64,000 nucleotides of DNA from an uncultured Steroidobacter sp. (GCF_937958065.1 NZ_CALFXI010000043.1:78870-142869), one strand, 5' to 3'. Positions 45,886 through 55,587 are shown, counted from the first letter of the stretch. Numbers and translations: made by a program. Notes: generated by a model from the letters alone, not told the origin.

Positions 45886-48840
45886 TTAGAACTGGAAGCG
45901 AACACCCGCGCGGTAATAACGACCCAGACGGTCGTAATAGTCCGCGTTGTCCTGGCCGTTGTAGTAACCGCCGTTGCGGGTACCGGAAACCAGCGCAGGC
46001 TCCGTGTTCAGCAGGTTCTCGACCACGAAGAACAGCTGTGCTCCGGTGTCGAGCAGATTGCCGGTGAACGACAGGTCGAAGTACTTCCGGCCATCGATAT
46101 GATTGCTGGAGATGGTCGGATTGTTCAGCGTGGACGGCGGGCAGCCTTCGGTACAGACGATGAAGGTGTTGTTGTACTTGCCCGAGCTGATACCGCGCAT
46201 CGTCAGCGTCGTCGTGACCGGATCCCAGTTATAGGAAGCGGAGACGAGATAACGATACTTCGGCGAGATCAGCGCGTTGCCGAAGCCGACGCCGGCGCCG
46301 CCGGCATTCATGCCCGAGCCGTCGACGACGCGACCGTTGCTGTCCTGGGTCTCCAGCTTGTCGAAGTACGTGCCGAGGGCACGCAGCTCCAGATCGCCAG
46401 GACCGATCGGCAGACGGTAGCTCATCTCGAGATCGTAACCGGCAGCAACCTGTCCCAGGATGTTCTGCGGCTGGTTGATCACGGTGATGATCTTGTCGTC
46501 CTGCGCCGGGTCGCGAATCACGTACTGACACAGATTGGTAGCGCCAGCCTCGCAGCGATCGGCGATCGTCTGCGCGCCGAGCGACGCAATCGCGCCGTCG
46601 ATCTCGATGTGATAGTAGTCGAGCGACATCGTGAAGCCCGGGATGAAGCTCGGCGAGTACACCACGCCCAGGCCCAGGGTATCGGCTTCTTCAGGCTTCA
46701 GATTCGGATTGCCCGTGGTCACGCTCGTGACCAGATACTGGCGCTCCGTCCGAGTCACCCGCGGATCGTTGAAGTTGCTGCCACCGCTCTGTCCGGCATT
46801 GAACAGGTCACCGAGGCTGGGAGCACGGATATCGCGCGAACGAGTCACACGGAACCGCACGTCGTCGATCGGCTGCCAGGTCGCGCCCAACTTCCACGTC
46901 GTCACATCGCCCGAGGTGCTGTAGTCCGTCCAACGCGCGGCTGCGTTCAAGTCGAGCGACTGCGCGAACGGCAAATCTTTCGCCAACGGTACGACGGTTT
47001 CGAGGAAGGCCTCCGTCACATTGTAACTGCCGTGCGATGCATGCCAGTTACCGGCGAAGAATTTGCTCGCCTCGTCGAGCTCGCTGGCGACGCCTTCGAC
47101 CTTCTCACGACGATGCTCGGCGCCGAACGCCACCGAGATCGGACCGGCCCACGAGTCGAACGGCATGCCACTGGCGCTGGCCGCAACCACGTCCTGCGTC
47201 AGCTCCTGCTCGGCCCAACCCATTTCGGTGATGTAGTCGATCACCGCCTGCGAGTTCACGCCGACGCCGAACGGGTTGTACGGCAAGCACGACGGATCGG
47301 CTGCGAGCGTGGGGTGGGGAGCGCATACGATGCGGCCCGACGCGTCGCGAGTGGTGTTGATGGCACGCGCATAGTTGTCGTTGATACGGTTGCCGGGCGC
47401 GGTCTGCAACGCCTCGGTGGTGCTGCGCTGAGCGTAGATATCCCACGACCACTCGTCGCCGGCGATGTCCAAGCTGCCTTCGGCACCGAGCGCGTAGCGC
47501 TTGAAGGTGCGGGTGTTGTCACCTTGCACCGGCGGCAGATCGCCGTTGATCGTGCCGAACGCAAGCCGGTCGTAGTTGTTATCGATCATGTACTGCCGCA
47601 TTTCTTCGGGCAGGTACGGGTTGTCGACCGGAATCTGCAGATTGAAATCGAACGTGCGCAGCGCGTGATGGTTGATCGCGCGGGTCTTGGAATAACCCAG
47701 CTCGGCATACACCGTCGCATTGTCGGTCACGTCGAAGCTGGCGCGGCCGAACGCGGTGCTGCGCTCCATCTGCATGGTCAGCGACTGCTCGTTGTAGGTG
47801 CGCGAACGTTCCCAATCGCCGCCCGACATGTACGGGTTGCTGATGATGTCGCCGAAGTTGAACGGCAGCGGCTGGCCACCTACGCCGAAGTCGGTGCCAC
47901 GCAGACCACAGTTCACCGAAACATCCTGGCCCGGCTCATAGCATCCCCGGATCAAGCCACCGCGCGTGGCCTGGCCCAAGCCGGCGTTATACACATGGAT
48001 CAGCGCCGGCTCGCCGTTGCCTGGCTGGTAAGCCGGGTTGTTGATGAGCTGATAGCCCTTCCTGTTCCACGGACGATTGTTGCCGCGGATTTCATCGGAG
48101 CCGGTCCATTCGGCGCTGAGCAACAGGTGGCCGCGGTCATCGGCGAACGGCGTGCCCATGGCCAGCGAATACAGCTGGCTGTCGCCGTCGTGATAGGTGC
48201 TCTGGCCGACCTGGGCGGTGCCCTTGATGCCGGTGAACTCCTTGTCGAGGATGAAGTTGACCACGCCGGCCAACGCATCCGAGCCGTACACGGCGGAGGC
48301 ACCGCCGGTCACGATTTCCATACGCTGAATCAGTGCGGTCGGAATGGCGTTCACGTCCGGCGCGCCGGTGGCGGTGTCGCCCGTGCCGAGCGTGGCCGGG
48401 ACCATGCGCTTGCCATCCAGCAACACCAGCGTGCGGTTGGCGCCGAGGCCGCGCAGGTTCAACGTGTTGATGCCGGCGGTGCCAGAGCTGACGTTACCGG
48501 AATAGTTGTGCGAGCTGCGGCCACCCGACAGTGCCGGCAAGCGGTTCACCGAGTCGGCGAGGTTGGTGGTCGCCATCTGCTGGAGCTGTTCGGAGCCCAG
48601 CACCGAGACTGGCGTGGGAGCTTCATAACCGTCGCGCACGATACGCGTGCCGGTCACAGTGACTTCCTGCAGCACCGCGCTGGCGCTCGATGCGTCCTCT
48701 GTCTCCTGCGCCATCGCTGTACCTGCAGCCAGCGAAGTCAGCGCCAGCAGCGTGCTGCCAGCAATGCCGAGCGTACGACGCACGGCGGTGGCCACCGTGC
48801 AATCCTGCTGCCGCAGGATCGAATTACCTACCATCATCAT
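45886..48840 (-). CDS. TonB-dependent receptor
   Basis: This 984-residue outer-membrane receptor has a long signal region (about 1-44, ending Ala-Met-Ala-Gln), a TonB-box area Glu-Val-Thr-Val-Thr-Gly-Thr-Arg, a plug and a barrel ending Val-Arg-Phe-Gln-Phe. It shares Gly-Tyr-Glu-Ala-Pro-Thr-Pro and many barrel segments with the receptor at 1571-4432, so the two are paralogues. GGGGAG precedes three consecutive ATG codons; the first is used. A broken receptor remnant lies directly upstream, which suggests tandem duplication and decay. The ligand is unknown; the adjacent island may metabolise it. Confidence 0.93.
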   Translation of the reverse strand: MMMVGNSILRQQDCTVATAVRRTLGIAGSTLLALTSLAAGTAMAQETEDASSASAVLQEVTVTGTRIVRDGYEAPTPVSVLGSEQLQQMATTNLADSVNRLPALSGGRSSHNYSGNVSSGTAGINTLNLRGLGANRTLVLLDGKRMVPATLGTGDTATGAPDVNAIPTALIQRMEIVTGGASAVYGSDALAGVVNFILDKEFTGIKGTAQVGQSTYHDGDSQLYSLAMGTPFADDRGHLLLSAEWTGSDEIRGNNRPWNRKGYQLINNPAYQPGNGEPALIHVYNAGLGQATRGGLIRGCYEPGQDVSVNCGLRGTDFGVGGQPLPFNFGDIISNPYMSGGDWERSRTYNEQSLTMQMERSTAFGRASFDVTDNATVYAELGYSKTRAINHHALRTFDFNLQIPVDNPYLPEEMRQYMIDNNYDRLAFGTINGDLPPVQGDNTRTFKRYALGAEGSLDIAGDEWSWDIYAQRSTTEALQTAPGNRINDNYARAINTTRDASGRIVCAPHPTLAADPSCLPYNPFGVGVNSQAVIDYITEMGWAEQELTQDVVAASASGMPFDSWAGPISVAFGAEHRREKVEGVASELDEASKFFAGNWHASHGSYNVTEAFLETVVPLAKDLPFAQSLDLNAAARWTDYSTSGDVTTWKLGATWQPIDDVRFRVTRSRDIRAPSLGDLFNAGQSGGSNFNDPRVTRTERQYLVTSVTTGNPNLKPEEADTLGLGVVYSPSFIPGFTMSLDYYHIEIDGAIASLGAQTIADRCEAGATNLCQYVIRDPAQDDKIITVINQPQNILGQVAAGYDLEMSYRLPIGPGDLELRALGTYFDKLETQDSNGRVVDGSGMNAGGAGVGFGNALISPKYRYLVSASYNWDPVTTTLTMRGISSGKYNNTFIVCTEGCPPSTLNNPTISSNHIDGRKYFDLSFTGNLLDTGAQLFFVVENLLNTEPALVSGTRNGGYYNGQDNADYYDRLGRYYRAGVRFQF

Positions 48841-48893
48841 TCAGACTTTCTCCCCTTTGAGAACTGGTTGGCGTCTTAGAAATCAATACGAAC

Positions 48894-49188
48894 TCAAAAC
48901 CTGAACCGCACCGCGCCGACACCGGCGCGACCGATCGTGGCGTACAGCTGCGAGTGACGAGCTCAGCGAAGGATGCGCGCTCGCGACCGATGGCGGCTGC
49001 TCGTTCAGCACATTCGCCACGTTCAAGAACAGCTGGGGCTCGGTGCCCGCGATGGCCAGCTCGTGGCTGATCGACGGGTCGTGGTGGAACCGGGAAGCGA
49101 TCTGGTTGTAGTCGAGGGCCTGTGCCGTCGCGGTCGACGGTGAGCGAGCGCATTCTACGTATCGCAGCGCGTAGTGTCCCGAACTCAT
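48894..49188 (-). pseudogene. C-terminal remnant of a TonB-dependent receptor
   Basis: On the minus strand, translation from about 49130 gives Leu-Phe-Leu-Asn-Val-Ala-Asn-Val-Leu-Asn, the conserved receptor barrel segment. Close to the end, a shift to another frame gives Leu-Tyr-Ala-Thr-Ile-Gly-Arg and Val-Arg-Phe-Arg-Phe-stop (48894), a typical receptor C-terminus. The parts lie in the right order and spacing but different frames, so this is a 5'-deleted, frameshifted receptor fragment. It is upstream of, and parallel to, the intact receptor gene. Confidence 0.75.
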
Positions 49189-49298
49189 GTGTCATCAATG
49201 CTCATTTCGGTCCTCTGATCGCATTTCGACTACTCGTCTACTTGTCAAAACAACTTGCTCGCCCGGCCGACCGCGTGTTGGCGGCAAACCGGAGGTGG

Positions 49299-49320
49299 GC
49301 GCCGGCTCCGCAGCCGGCGC
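49299..49320 (-). terminator. Hairpin after the island's first operon
   Basis: Arms GCGCCGGCT and AGCCGGCGC (9 bp) enclose the loop CCGC, about 30 bp after the stop of the minus-strand gene that ends at 49351. There is no T-run. Confidence 0.55.
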
Positions 49321-49350
49321 GAACATCGGGTCGATGAGGTGGTTCGTCGG

Positions 49351-50433
49351 CTAGCGGGATTGCGAGACCGCGATATTGGGTTCGCCGCGATCGAGATAGA
49401 CTTGCACCATGTAGATGTTCACCGCCGAGGAGATGGCGGTCATCTTGCCGCTCTCATCGGGATAGCCGTCGGCGTGTTGCCACAGCTTGCGCCAGAAACC
49501 GGATGGATCGAGCTGACCGTACGAGAGGTGGTGCGTCGACCAGCCCATCACCGTGCGATAGAACGTATCGACGTCCGCGTAGCCGGCCATCAATCCTTCC
49601 GCCCTGCCATCCTCCGTCAGCTGCAGCCGGAACTGCATGCCGCGGAACCGATATTCGTTGGTGTTGCCGAAGAACACGGCCCACGGCCAGGTCACGTCGC
49701 TGGCTTCCGTCTCCAGCACGCCGTTGACGATTCTACCCTTCAGCTGCTTGTAGAAGCGCTTGCTGAAGCGATTGTCGACGCGCTGGGTGCCGCCCGGCAT
49801 GATCTTGTCGCCGCCGGCATCGGTGAGCAGCGGATCGAGGCCGCGCAGGATGGTCACCTGCACCGAGTCGTCGTTGCGCAGACTGTCGACGCCGCTGAGC
49901 TCGATCATCGAGCGGTTGTAAGTCAGCTGCCGGACCAGGCGATTGCCGAACAGACGGAACTGTCCTTCGGGGCCGCGAAACTGCGGGCTGCAGCCGATCA
50001 CCCGATACAGCGCATTGTCGATGCCCTTCTCGCCGGTGGGGCTGGTGAAGTCGTTCGGCCCGAGCTTGCCGTCGAGGTTCAGGCCGATCGCGATCGGTCC
50101 GCGCGCTTCGGGCATGGGGAAGTTGTCTTTCGAATCTTCCGGGTAGTACTTCAACGCTTCGCGCGCGAGATGCGTGTCGATCTCGGTGCCGCCTTTCGGA
50201 TACAGCTTGGCGAACACTTCGCGCGGGCCGTACTTGTTGAGGCCGTCGGGACACTCCGCCTTGCCATCGGCCGTTTGATAGACGCCCCAGTACATATCGG
50301 TGGTGACGTAGGCGATGCGGCCATCGGCAGGCGCGGTGCCGTCGCCAGCGAAAGAAATCGCAGGAGCCGCCGCGAGCGTCACCGCGGCAGTGAACGCACG
50401 CCAGCCAACATGCTTGGCGAATGAATGTTTCAT
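49351..50433 (-). CDS. Secreted protein of unknown family, copy A
   Basis: This 360-residue protein has a signal peptide (about 1-28, ending Ser-Phe-Ala). I do not recognise the family. It is clearly homologous to the protein at 59501-60592. Shared segments include Gly-Leu-Asn-Leu-Asp-Gly-Lys, Gly-Glu-Lys-Gly-Ile-Asp-Asn, Pro-Gly-Gly-Thr-Gln-Arg and Gly-Trp-Ser-Thr-His-His-x-Ser-Tyr-Gly-Gln. Several Cys and His residues are conserved. In both places the gene is last in an operon after a PF03640-type repeat protein, so the two proteins probably work together in the periplasm. ATG at 50433 is used. Confidence 0.8.
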   Translation of the reverse strand: MKHSFAKHVGWRAFTAAVTLAAAPAISFAGDGTAPADGRIAYVTTDMYWGVYQTADGKAECPDGLNKYGPREVFAKLYPKGGTEIDTHLAREALKYYPEDSKDNFPMPEARGPIAIGLNLDGKLGPNDFTSPTGEKGIDNALYRVIGCSPQFRGPEGQFRLFGNRLVRQLTYNRSMIELSGVDSLRNDDSVQVTILRGLDPLLTDAGGDKIMPGGTQRVDNRFSKRFYKQLKGRIVNGVLETEASDVTWPWAVFFGNTNEYRFRGMQFRLQLTEDGRAEGLMAGYADVDTFYRTVMGWSTHHLSYGQLDPSGFWRKLWQHADGYPDESGKMTAISSAVNIYMVQVYLDRGEPNIAVSQSR

Positions 50434-50467
50434 GATTCCCCCGCTATCGGCCGTTGACCCCATCGGC

Positions 50468-51811
50468 TCAAGTCTCGCTGTGCGAGAAATCGTCTCGCAC
50501 CCACAGAACCGTGAACCCGTTGCGCTGACCGTACATCTCGCCGACCTGGTCGCCTCTCACATCGCCGGGCTCGACGTCGTCCGCGTACGTGTAGAGCGGA
50601 TTGCCGCGATAGGCCCACACGCGCAGCGCGCCGGCTTCACCAGGCGTCGCGAGCCGGCCCGAGCGCGGCTCGATCTCGATCACCGACCACAAGCGGTTGT
50701 CGCTCCTGGCATTCGCATCGGCGACCACGTACGGCCACTTCTTCAAACAGCGATCGACATCGCCGCCGCCACAAATGGCGATTCGATACTCGGGCGGCGA
50801 GCCCGGGTAGTCGCAGGACAGCTGATCCAGGGAGTCGTCCGAGCACAAGTACGCGTACACAGCTTTGCCGTTCGCGTCCGCGACCGCCACGCCCTTTTGC
50901 GTGTCGATCAGCTGGAACGGCTTGGGCAAGGGCCCGACCTGCTGCGTGTAGACGTTGTGCCAGCCCGGTACATCGGAGCCCTGCTGACTGTAGAGACTGG
51001 TGTCGCGGTTGTACGTGTACAGCGGCTGCTTGCGGAACGCCCACTGACGCACGCCGGGGGCGCGCTCGACGATCGTCCACTCGCCATCGGACTTGGCGAG
51101 CGCAGGTGCCAGCATGGGCTTCCACGTCTCCTCGCAGGTTGCGCGGCAATTGGATTTGTTCGGGCCGTCCTGGTCGGAGGCGTACACGGAATAACCGTCG
51201 GCATTCACCAGCAGACGACCGTTGAACGTCGTCACCACGCTGAAGCCGGGCGGAATCTTCGGCTGCGGCCCGACCGGATAGCGGCCCGCCATCTGTCGCA
51301 ACTGATCGCGGTTCGTGCCGCCGAGCACGTCGCCAGGCTGACGATCGAGCACCGACGTGTACAACGCCTGCCCGTCATAAGCCCACTGCTTGCTACCGTC
51401 CGGTCTGGTGATCACGGTCCACCTGTCGACCGGCTTCGCATCCTCGGGCGCAGTCACCGGCGGCCACATGGCAGCACAGCTCGGGCGCGTATCCAGATGA
51501 GGCAACACCAGCCCCGGCGGATATGGACTGAACAGACCCTCGCTGGTGGTGGTCACCTTCGAGGTGCAAGTGGAGCGCCCCTTCTCGTCGCCGACATAGC
51601 CGCCGCGCAGCGATTGATACGGCCACTTGTAGAGCGTCTTGCCGTTGGCATCGGCGAACACCGGCCCTTCCAGCTCGGTGACGATGACCTGAATGCCCGC
51701 AGGCATCGGGGCGCGAACGTATTCCTCTTTGGCGGCGACCGGAGCGGAAGCCGCGAATGCGTGCCCCGCTGCCGCGACACCGAGGAACGCGCTGTAGATG
51801 TAATTTCGCAT
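50468..51811 (-). CDS. PF03640-type repeat protein, copy A
   Basis: This 447-residue secreted protein (signal about 1-20) contains several Lipoprotein_15/PF03640-like repeats: Val-Phe-Ala-Asp-Ala-Asn-Gly-Lys-Thr-Leu-Tyr, Leu-Val-Asn-Ala-Asp-Gly-Tyr-Ser-Val-Tyr, and Val-Ala-Asp-Ala-Asn-Gly-Lys-Ala-Val-Tyr. Each is followed by Cys-containing, Trp-Pro-rich loops such as Ala-Thr-Cys-Glu-Glu-Thr-Trp. The family is secreted and poorly characterised, though sometimes found with cytochromes. It is homologous to 60606-62048. The ATG at 51811 follows GGCAGG. It lies 34 bp before its partner gene and 20 bp after the DUF1552 gene. Confidence 0.85.
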   Translation of the reverse strand: MRNYIYSAFLGVAAAGHAFAASAPVAAKEEYVRAPMPAGIQVIVTELEGPVFADANGKTLYKWPYQSLRGGYVGDEKGRSTCTSKVTTTSEGLFSPYPPGLVLPHLDTRPSCAAMWPPVTAPEDAKPVDRWTVITRPDGSKQWAYDGQALYTSVLDRQPGDVLGGTNRDQLRQMAGRYPVGPQPKIPPGFSVVTTFNGRLLVNADGYSVYASDQDGPNKSNCRATCEETWKPMLAPALAKSDGEWTIVERAPGVRQWAFRKQPLYTYNRDTSLYSQQGSDVPGWHNVYTQQVGPLPKPFQLIDTQKGVAVADANGKAVYAYLCSDDSLDQLSCDYPGSPPEYRIAICGGGDVDRCLKKWPYVVADANARSDNRLWSVIEIEPRSGRLATPGEAGALRVWAYRGNPLYTYADDVEPGDVRGDQVGEMYGQRNGFTVLWVRDDFSHSET

Positions 51812-51831
51812 CGTCGACCTGCCGTTTGCGA

Positions 51832-53175
51832 TCAGGCGAGAATCTCGCCGATCTCCTGGGACGTGCTGTTCGACTGGGTGCCCCACGACGGCACATCGAC
51901 GCCCATGACTTTCAGCGCGGTGTAGCCCATGCGCGTGCTCGCCGAACCCTTGCCGTCGATGTGCAGGCCGGTCTTCATCCGGCCGCCCGCGCGACCCGCG
52001 GTGAGCATGGGCAGGCCATCGATGGAGTGGATCTTGGCGAACGACTGATCGGTGGTGCCGTAGATGAGCATGTTGTCGAGCAACGTGCCGTCGCCTTCCT
52101 TCACCTTGGAGAAGGCTTCGACGAAGTACGCCCAGTTCTCCATCGCGCGCCGCGTGAACCACGAAGCGTTCGGCTGATAGCCCAGCCTCTCGTCGATGGG
52201 CTCTTCGTGAGTCGCGGTGTGATGCGGCTTGTCGTAGCCGTTCTTGGTGGTGCCCGAGAACGGCTTGGAGTACAGCATGTTGAACACGCGCGTCTGATCG
52301 CACGCCACCGCCATGACCAGCAGATCGGTCATGATCTTGTGACGAGCCGCGACATGCTCCGCGTCGATGCCGGTGATCGCCTGCTCGACCGACTTCTTCG
52401 TCGGCACCACGCACGCCTCGCGAGGCTCGGGTCGCGTGACCTGCAGCTCGAACTGACGCTCCAGATCGCGCAGCGAGCTGAAATATTGATCCAGGCGCTG
52501 CTTGTCGGCCGCGCCCACGCTCGCCTGCATCTTCTTGGCATCTTCCAGCACGCCCGACAGCGCGCTCTTGCGCACCATGGTCATCGGGTCCGGCTTGAAG
52601 TCCGGTGCGTTGGGATCCTGGAAGCCCGCGCCGAACAGCTTCTCGTACAGCGCCAGCGGCGAAGCGATCGCCGTATTGACGGTGGTGGCGTTCTCATAGC
52701 TGAGCGTATCGCGCTCGTCGCTGGTCGCGGTCACGCTCAGGGATTGATAGCGCGTGCCGGCGGAAATCCTGCGTGCCACCGTCACGTCGATGGTCTGGCC
52801 GGGGCGATCCAGGTTGGTCATCGGCGGCGAGCCGGCGCGCTGAATGACCCAGCCGGTGTAGTGGCACAGGTTCGGCGCCGCGTCCCGGAAACCGTTGAAG
52901 TTGGTGAGCAGGTTGATGTGCTGACGCACCGGCTTGAAGGACACGATCTCCTCCGGCAGGTCGTAATCGGCGCCGAGCTTCTTCGGCACGAAAATCGACT
53001 TGCTCATGCCGCAGCCCCACGACCAGGTCCCGAAGCGCACCGGCAGCGGCTTGCCATCGGCCAGCGCGGTGCCGTTGCCGTTGAGGAAACAATCGAGCAG
53101 CGGCAGCGCGACGCTCACCGCGGCGCCATCCAACATGCCACGCAGCACACGTCGTCTGGTGATGGGCCGTTTCAT
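51832..53175 (-). CDS. DUF1552 family protein, Tat-exported
   Basis: This 447-residue protein begins with a twin-arginine signal (Thr-Arg-Arg-Arg-Val-Leu-Arg, then a hydrophobic stretch to about residue 34). The mature part fits DUF1552, a family of unknown function that resembles DUF1501/sulfatase-like alpha-beta hydrolases and is almost always paired with DUF1592 cytochromes. His-rich Lys-Pro-His-His-Thr-Ala-Thr-His near residue 315 and Asp-Asn-Met-Leu-Ile-Tyr-Gly-Thr-Thr near 375 are candidate metal-site segments. GGGGGAATG precedes the ATG. It lies 37 bp after the DUF1592 gene. Confidence 0.85.
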   Translation of the reverse strand: MKRPITRRRVLRGMLDGAAVSVALPLLDCFLNGNGTALADGKPLPVRFGTWSWGCGMSKSIFVPKKLGADYDLPEEIVSFKPVRQHINLLTNFNGFRDAAPNLCHYTGWVIQRAGSPPMTNLDRPGQTIDVTVARRISAGTRYQSLSVTATSDERDTLSYENATTVNTAIASPLALYEKLFGAGFQDPNAPDFKPDPMTMVRKSALSGVLEDAKKMQASVGAADKQRLDQYFSSLRDLERQFELQVTRPEPREACVVPTKKSVEQAITGIDAEHVAARHKIMTDLLVMAVACDQTRVFNMLYSKPFSGTTKNGYDKPHHTATHEEPIDERLGYQPNASWFTRRAMENWAYFVEAFSKVKEGDGTLLDNMLIYGTTDQSFAKIHSIDGLPMLTAGRAGGRMKTGLHIDGKGSASTRMGYTALKVMGVDVPSWGTQSNSTSQEIGEILA

Positions 53176-53212
53176 GCTTCATTCCCCCGAAATCTCATAA
53201 CCGCAAGCTCGT

Positions 53213-54997
53213 TCAATGCAAGGCAGTGAGGAGTTCGATTTCGATCTCCTCGGTCGGCGCCGCCGGATCCAGAGCCTTGCTCGGTACCGCCGGCCCCGGA
53301 ACGATCCGCGAAAACGCCTCGCTCAGCGCGATCTCACGCAGCAGATCGACCACGCGATAGCCGGACTCGGCGAAGTCCCGTTCGAACACCTTGAGCATCG
53401 GATCGCGATTGTTGACCGGTCCACCGGTCGCGTAGCTGTACACCTGCTTCACCAGGCAGGTCGGCAATGCCGGGCTGTTCCTGAGCGCCTCGCCCAGACC
53501 CACGGCATCCTTGAACGGCTGGCCATCCAGGTCGCCGCTGGTGTCGATGGTCGCGCCATTCTCGGTGGTGCGGAACTGGCCGGCGCCGTCGAAACCCTCC
53601 AGCGTCAGTCCGATCGGATCGGTGATCTTGTGGCAGCCGGCGCACGACGGATTGCTGCGATGGACTTCCAGCTTCTCGCGCGCGGTCTTCAGGCTCGAAT
53701 CGGGATCTTCGACGGCCGAGAAGTCCACGTCCGGCGGCGGTGGCGGCACCTTCTGGCACAGGAACACTTCACGCAATGCTTTGCCGCGCAAGGTCGCGGA
53801 GCTGCGCGCAGGATGCGCGTGCAAGGTGAGGAAGCTGACATGCGTCAGGATGCCGGCGCGACCGCTGTCGGCAGGCAGCTCGTAAGGAGTCCATCCCGGC
53901 GCCGCACCGACGTGATAGACGGGACCGAGCGCGCGTGAAATGAACGTCGAGCGCGTCGTGAACAGATCGCGATAGTCCGCGTTCTTGTGCAGCAGATGCT
54001 CGACGACGGTACGCAAAGTCTGTTCACGCGCGTCCTGCAGCGTCGCGCCAGTGATCGTCGGATATTGCTGTGGATCCTTGGTCAGCGAATCGAAGTGATC
54101 GAAGCCGAACATGTCGTCGAAGAAGGCGCGCACGCCGCTCTCCAGACGCGGGCTGGCGAGCATTCGCTCCACTTCGCGCTTGCGGCCGCTCTTGGTGTAC
54201 AGCTCTCCCTTCTCGGCGGCGTCCAGCAGCTGTTCGTCGGGCACGGAGTTCCACAACAGGAAACTCAGCCGCGACGCCAGTGCATAACCATCCAGGCGGC
54301 GCTGGCCGGGGCGCTCCGGATCGGGCTCGGTGGTGTCCTCGATCAGCAGGAACTGCGGATTGATCAGCATGCTTTCCAGCACGACCTGCAAACCGCCGTA
54401 GAAATCGTTGAGCGAGGCCGCGGCCTCATGGGCATTGCCGACCAGCTCGGCAACCTTCTGGTCGCTGAGCGGACGGCGGAACAACAAACGTCCGGCCTGG
54501 CGAACGAAGGTCGCCGCGCATTCGTCGTCCGGCTGGGTCGCGACAGCGGGCTTGCAAGGCACGAGCGCATCCCGATGCGAAGGAACGCCGCGGTCCAGAT
54601 TGCCGTCGCTCATCACCTGCGAGGCGATCGACACCGCCGCTCGCTGGAAGTCCTGCATCTGGCCCATGGTCACGCTCACCTGCGACGCATTCAGCGCCAG
54701 CAGGCCGTCGACACGCTGGAGCGGAGCGAACGCCGAGCCGACGTCGATGCTCGGCCCGAACATGTAGTGGATCGAGTTCGCGAACTGCGTGCCGGTCATC
54801 AATCTGACGCGCGCGGGACTGCCGGCATTGGGCGGCAGCGACGGCTCCCTGGTTAGGAAGATCACGGTGGCGAGCGCTGCGACAGCGGCCACGCCTCCCG
54901 CGATCAAGGGCCAACGCCTGGCCTCTTCCCCCTGACTCGAGTCACGCACGTATCCGTTTCTCCGGTTTCGGCTGGACCTGGAGTCTTCGCCCAGCAT
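53213..54997 (-). CDS. DUF1592/DUF1588/DUF1585 cytochrome-containing protein
   Basis: This 594-residue protein has an N-terminal membrane helix (about 28-50) and the DUF1587-1595-1592-1588-1585 order first noted in planctomycete secreted proteins. A c-type heme site CAGCH lies in the DUF1588 part (about residue 460) before Asp-Pro-Ile-Gly-Leu-Thr-Leu-Glu. Partner of DUF1552 by constant gene neighbourhood; function unknown, probably periplasmic redox processing of a substrate. The ATG at 54997 is preferred because an upstream in-frame GTG (55021) lies inside the regulatory element and promoter-like sequence. It heads the island's first operon. Confidence 0.82.
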   Translation of the reverse strand: MLGEDSRSSRNRRNGYVRDSSQGEEARRWPLIAGGVAAVAALATVIFLTREPSLPPNAGSPARVRLMTGTQFANSIHYMFGPSIDVGSAFAPLQRVDGLLALNASQVSVTMGQMQDFQRAAVSIASQVMSDGNLDRGVPSHRDALVPCKPAVATQPDDECAATFVRQAGRLLFRRPLSDQKVAELVGNAHEAAASLNDFYGGLQVVLESMLINPQFLLIEDTTEPDPERPGQRRLDGYALASRLSFLLWNSVPDEQLLDAAEKGELYTKSGRKREVERMLASPRLESGVRAFFDDMFGFDHFDSLTKDPQQYPTITGATLQDAREQTLRTVVEHLLHKNADYRDLFTTRSTFISRALGPVYHVGAAPGWTPYELPADSGRAGILTHVSFLTLHAHPARSSATLRGKALREVFLCQKVPPPPPDVDFSAVEDPDSSLKTAREKLEVHRSNPSCAGCHKITDPIGLTLEGFDGAGQFRTTENGATIDTSGDLDGQPFKDAVGLGEALRNSPALPTCLVKQVYSYATGGPVNNRDPMLKVFERDFAESGYRVVDLLREIALSEAFSRIVPGPAVPSKALDPAAPTEEIEIELLTALH

Positions 54998-55009
54998 ATG
55001 ACTTCGGAA

Positions 55010-55054
55010 AGAATGTGACACACAAATTTTTACAACTCAATACTTCGTGTGTCA
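55010..55054 (-). promoter_or_regulatory. Paired inverted operator and promoter of the DUF1592 operon
   Basis: Half-sites TGACACAC (55016-55023) and GTGTGTCA (55047-55054) are inverted and 31 bp apart centre to centre, three helical turns. The same pair with the same spacing precedes the operon at 62048. On the minus strand CATTCT (55010-55015) could be a -10 box and TTGAGT a -35 box with a 19-bp spacer, so one half-site would sit inside the spacer and the other just upstream. Confidence 0.7.
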
Positions 55055-55167
55055 TTTTAAGCCGTACGCCCGCTTCGCCGGGAAATCGCCGGCGGCCGCG
55101 GGCGCGCAGGATTTTCTTCAGCGTCGGTCAGGCATCACAATCTTCCAAAGATCGATCGATTCCTGCA

Positions 55168-55563
55168 TTACTTCGGCGGGCACGTAGCGGGATCGCTGTC
55201 GGCGCGTTGCAGATACGCGATGAGATCGGCTCGATCCCGAGCGTCGTGCAGGCCCGCGAAGCCCATCATCGTGCCCGGCACATAGGAGATCGGCGAGGCC
55301 AGAAATTCGTCGAGCGTCTGCGCATTCCAAGTGAGCCCGGACGTCCGCATCGCTTCCGAATAGGGGAACTGCGGCACACCGCCGGCCTTGCGGCCGAACA
55401 GGCCACAGTGCATCGGCCCGGTGAAGTTCTCCTGCATCTTGTGACAGCCGGCGCACTGTGCGTACAGCGTCTCGCCGCGCGCAGCGTCTCCCTTCGGGCC
55501 ACCGCCACTGCAAGCGGCGAGCAATGCCGTAGCCGCACCAAGCAGCAGCAGTCGAGCGCGCAT
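55168..55563 (-). CDS. Class I cytochrome c lipoprotein
   Basis: This protein of about 131 residues has a lipobox Leu-Ala-Ala-Cys after a Leu/Ala-rich signal, one CxxCH site (Cys-Ala-Gly-Cys-His-Lys) and a later Met-rich loop (Gly-Thr-Met-Met-Gly-Phe) that would supply the axial Met. It is therefore a small membrane-tethered electron carrier, probably partner to the DUF1592 heme protein. The exact start is uncertain: in-frame ATG codons occur at 55563, 55575 and 55599, and 55563 has a weak GGCAG and begins at the classical n-region. The gene is convergent toward, but not overlapping, the DUF1592 operon promoter. Confidence 0.82.
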   Translation of the reverse strand: MRARLLLLGAATALLAACSGGGPKGDAARGETLYAQCAGCHKMQENFTGPMHCGLFGRKAGGVPQFPYSEAMRTSGLTWNAQTLDEFLASPISYVPGTMMGFAGLHDARDRADLIAYLQRADSDPATCPPK

Positions 55564-55587
55564 CGGCACTGCCATGATCGATGTTGT

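Noticed and set aside
46099..48879. Very long plus-strand open frame of about 926 codons
   Set aside because: It is antisense to a clear TonB receptor gene, has no recognisable domains and is His/Arg/Ala-rich as expected from an antisense shadow in high-GC DNA.
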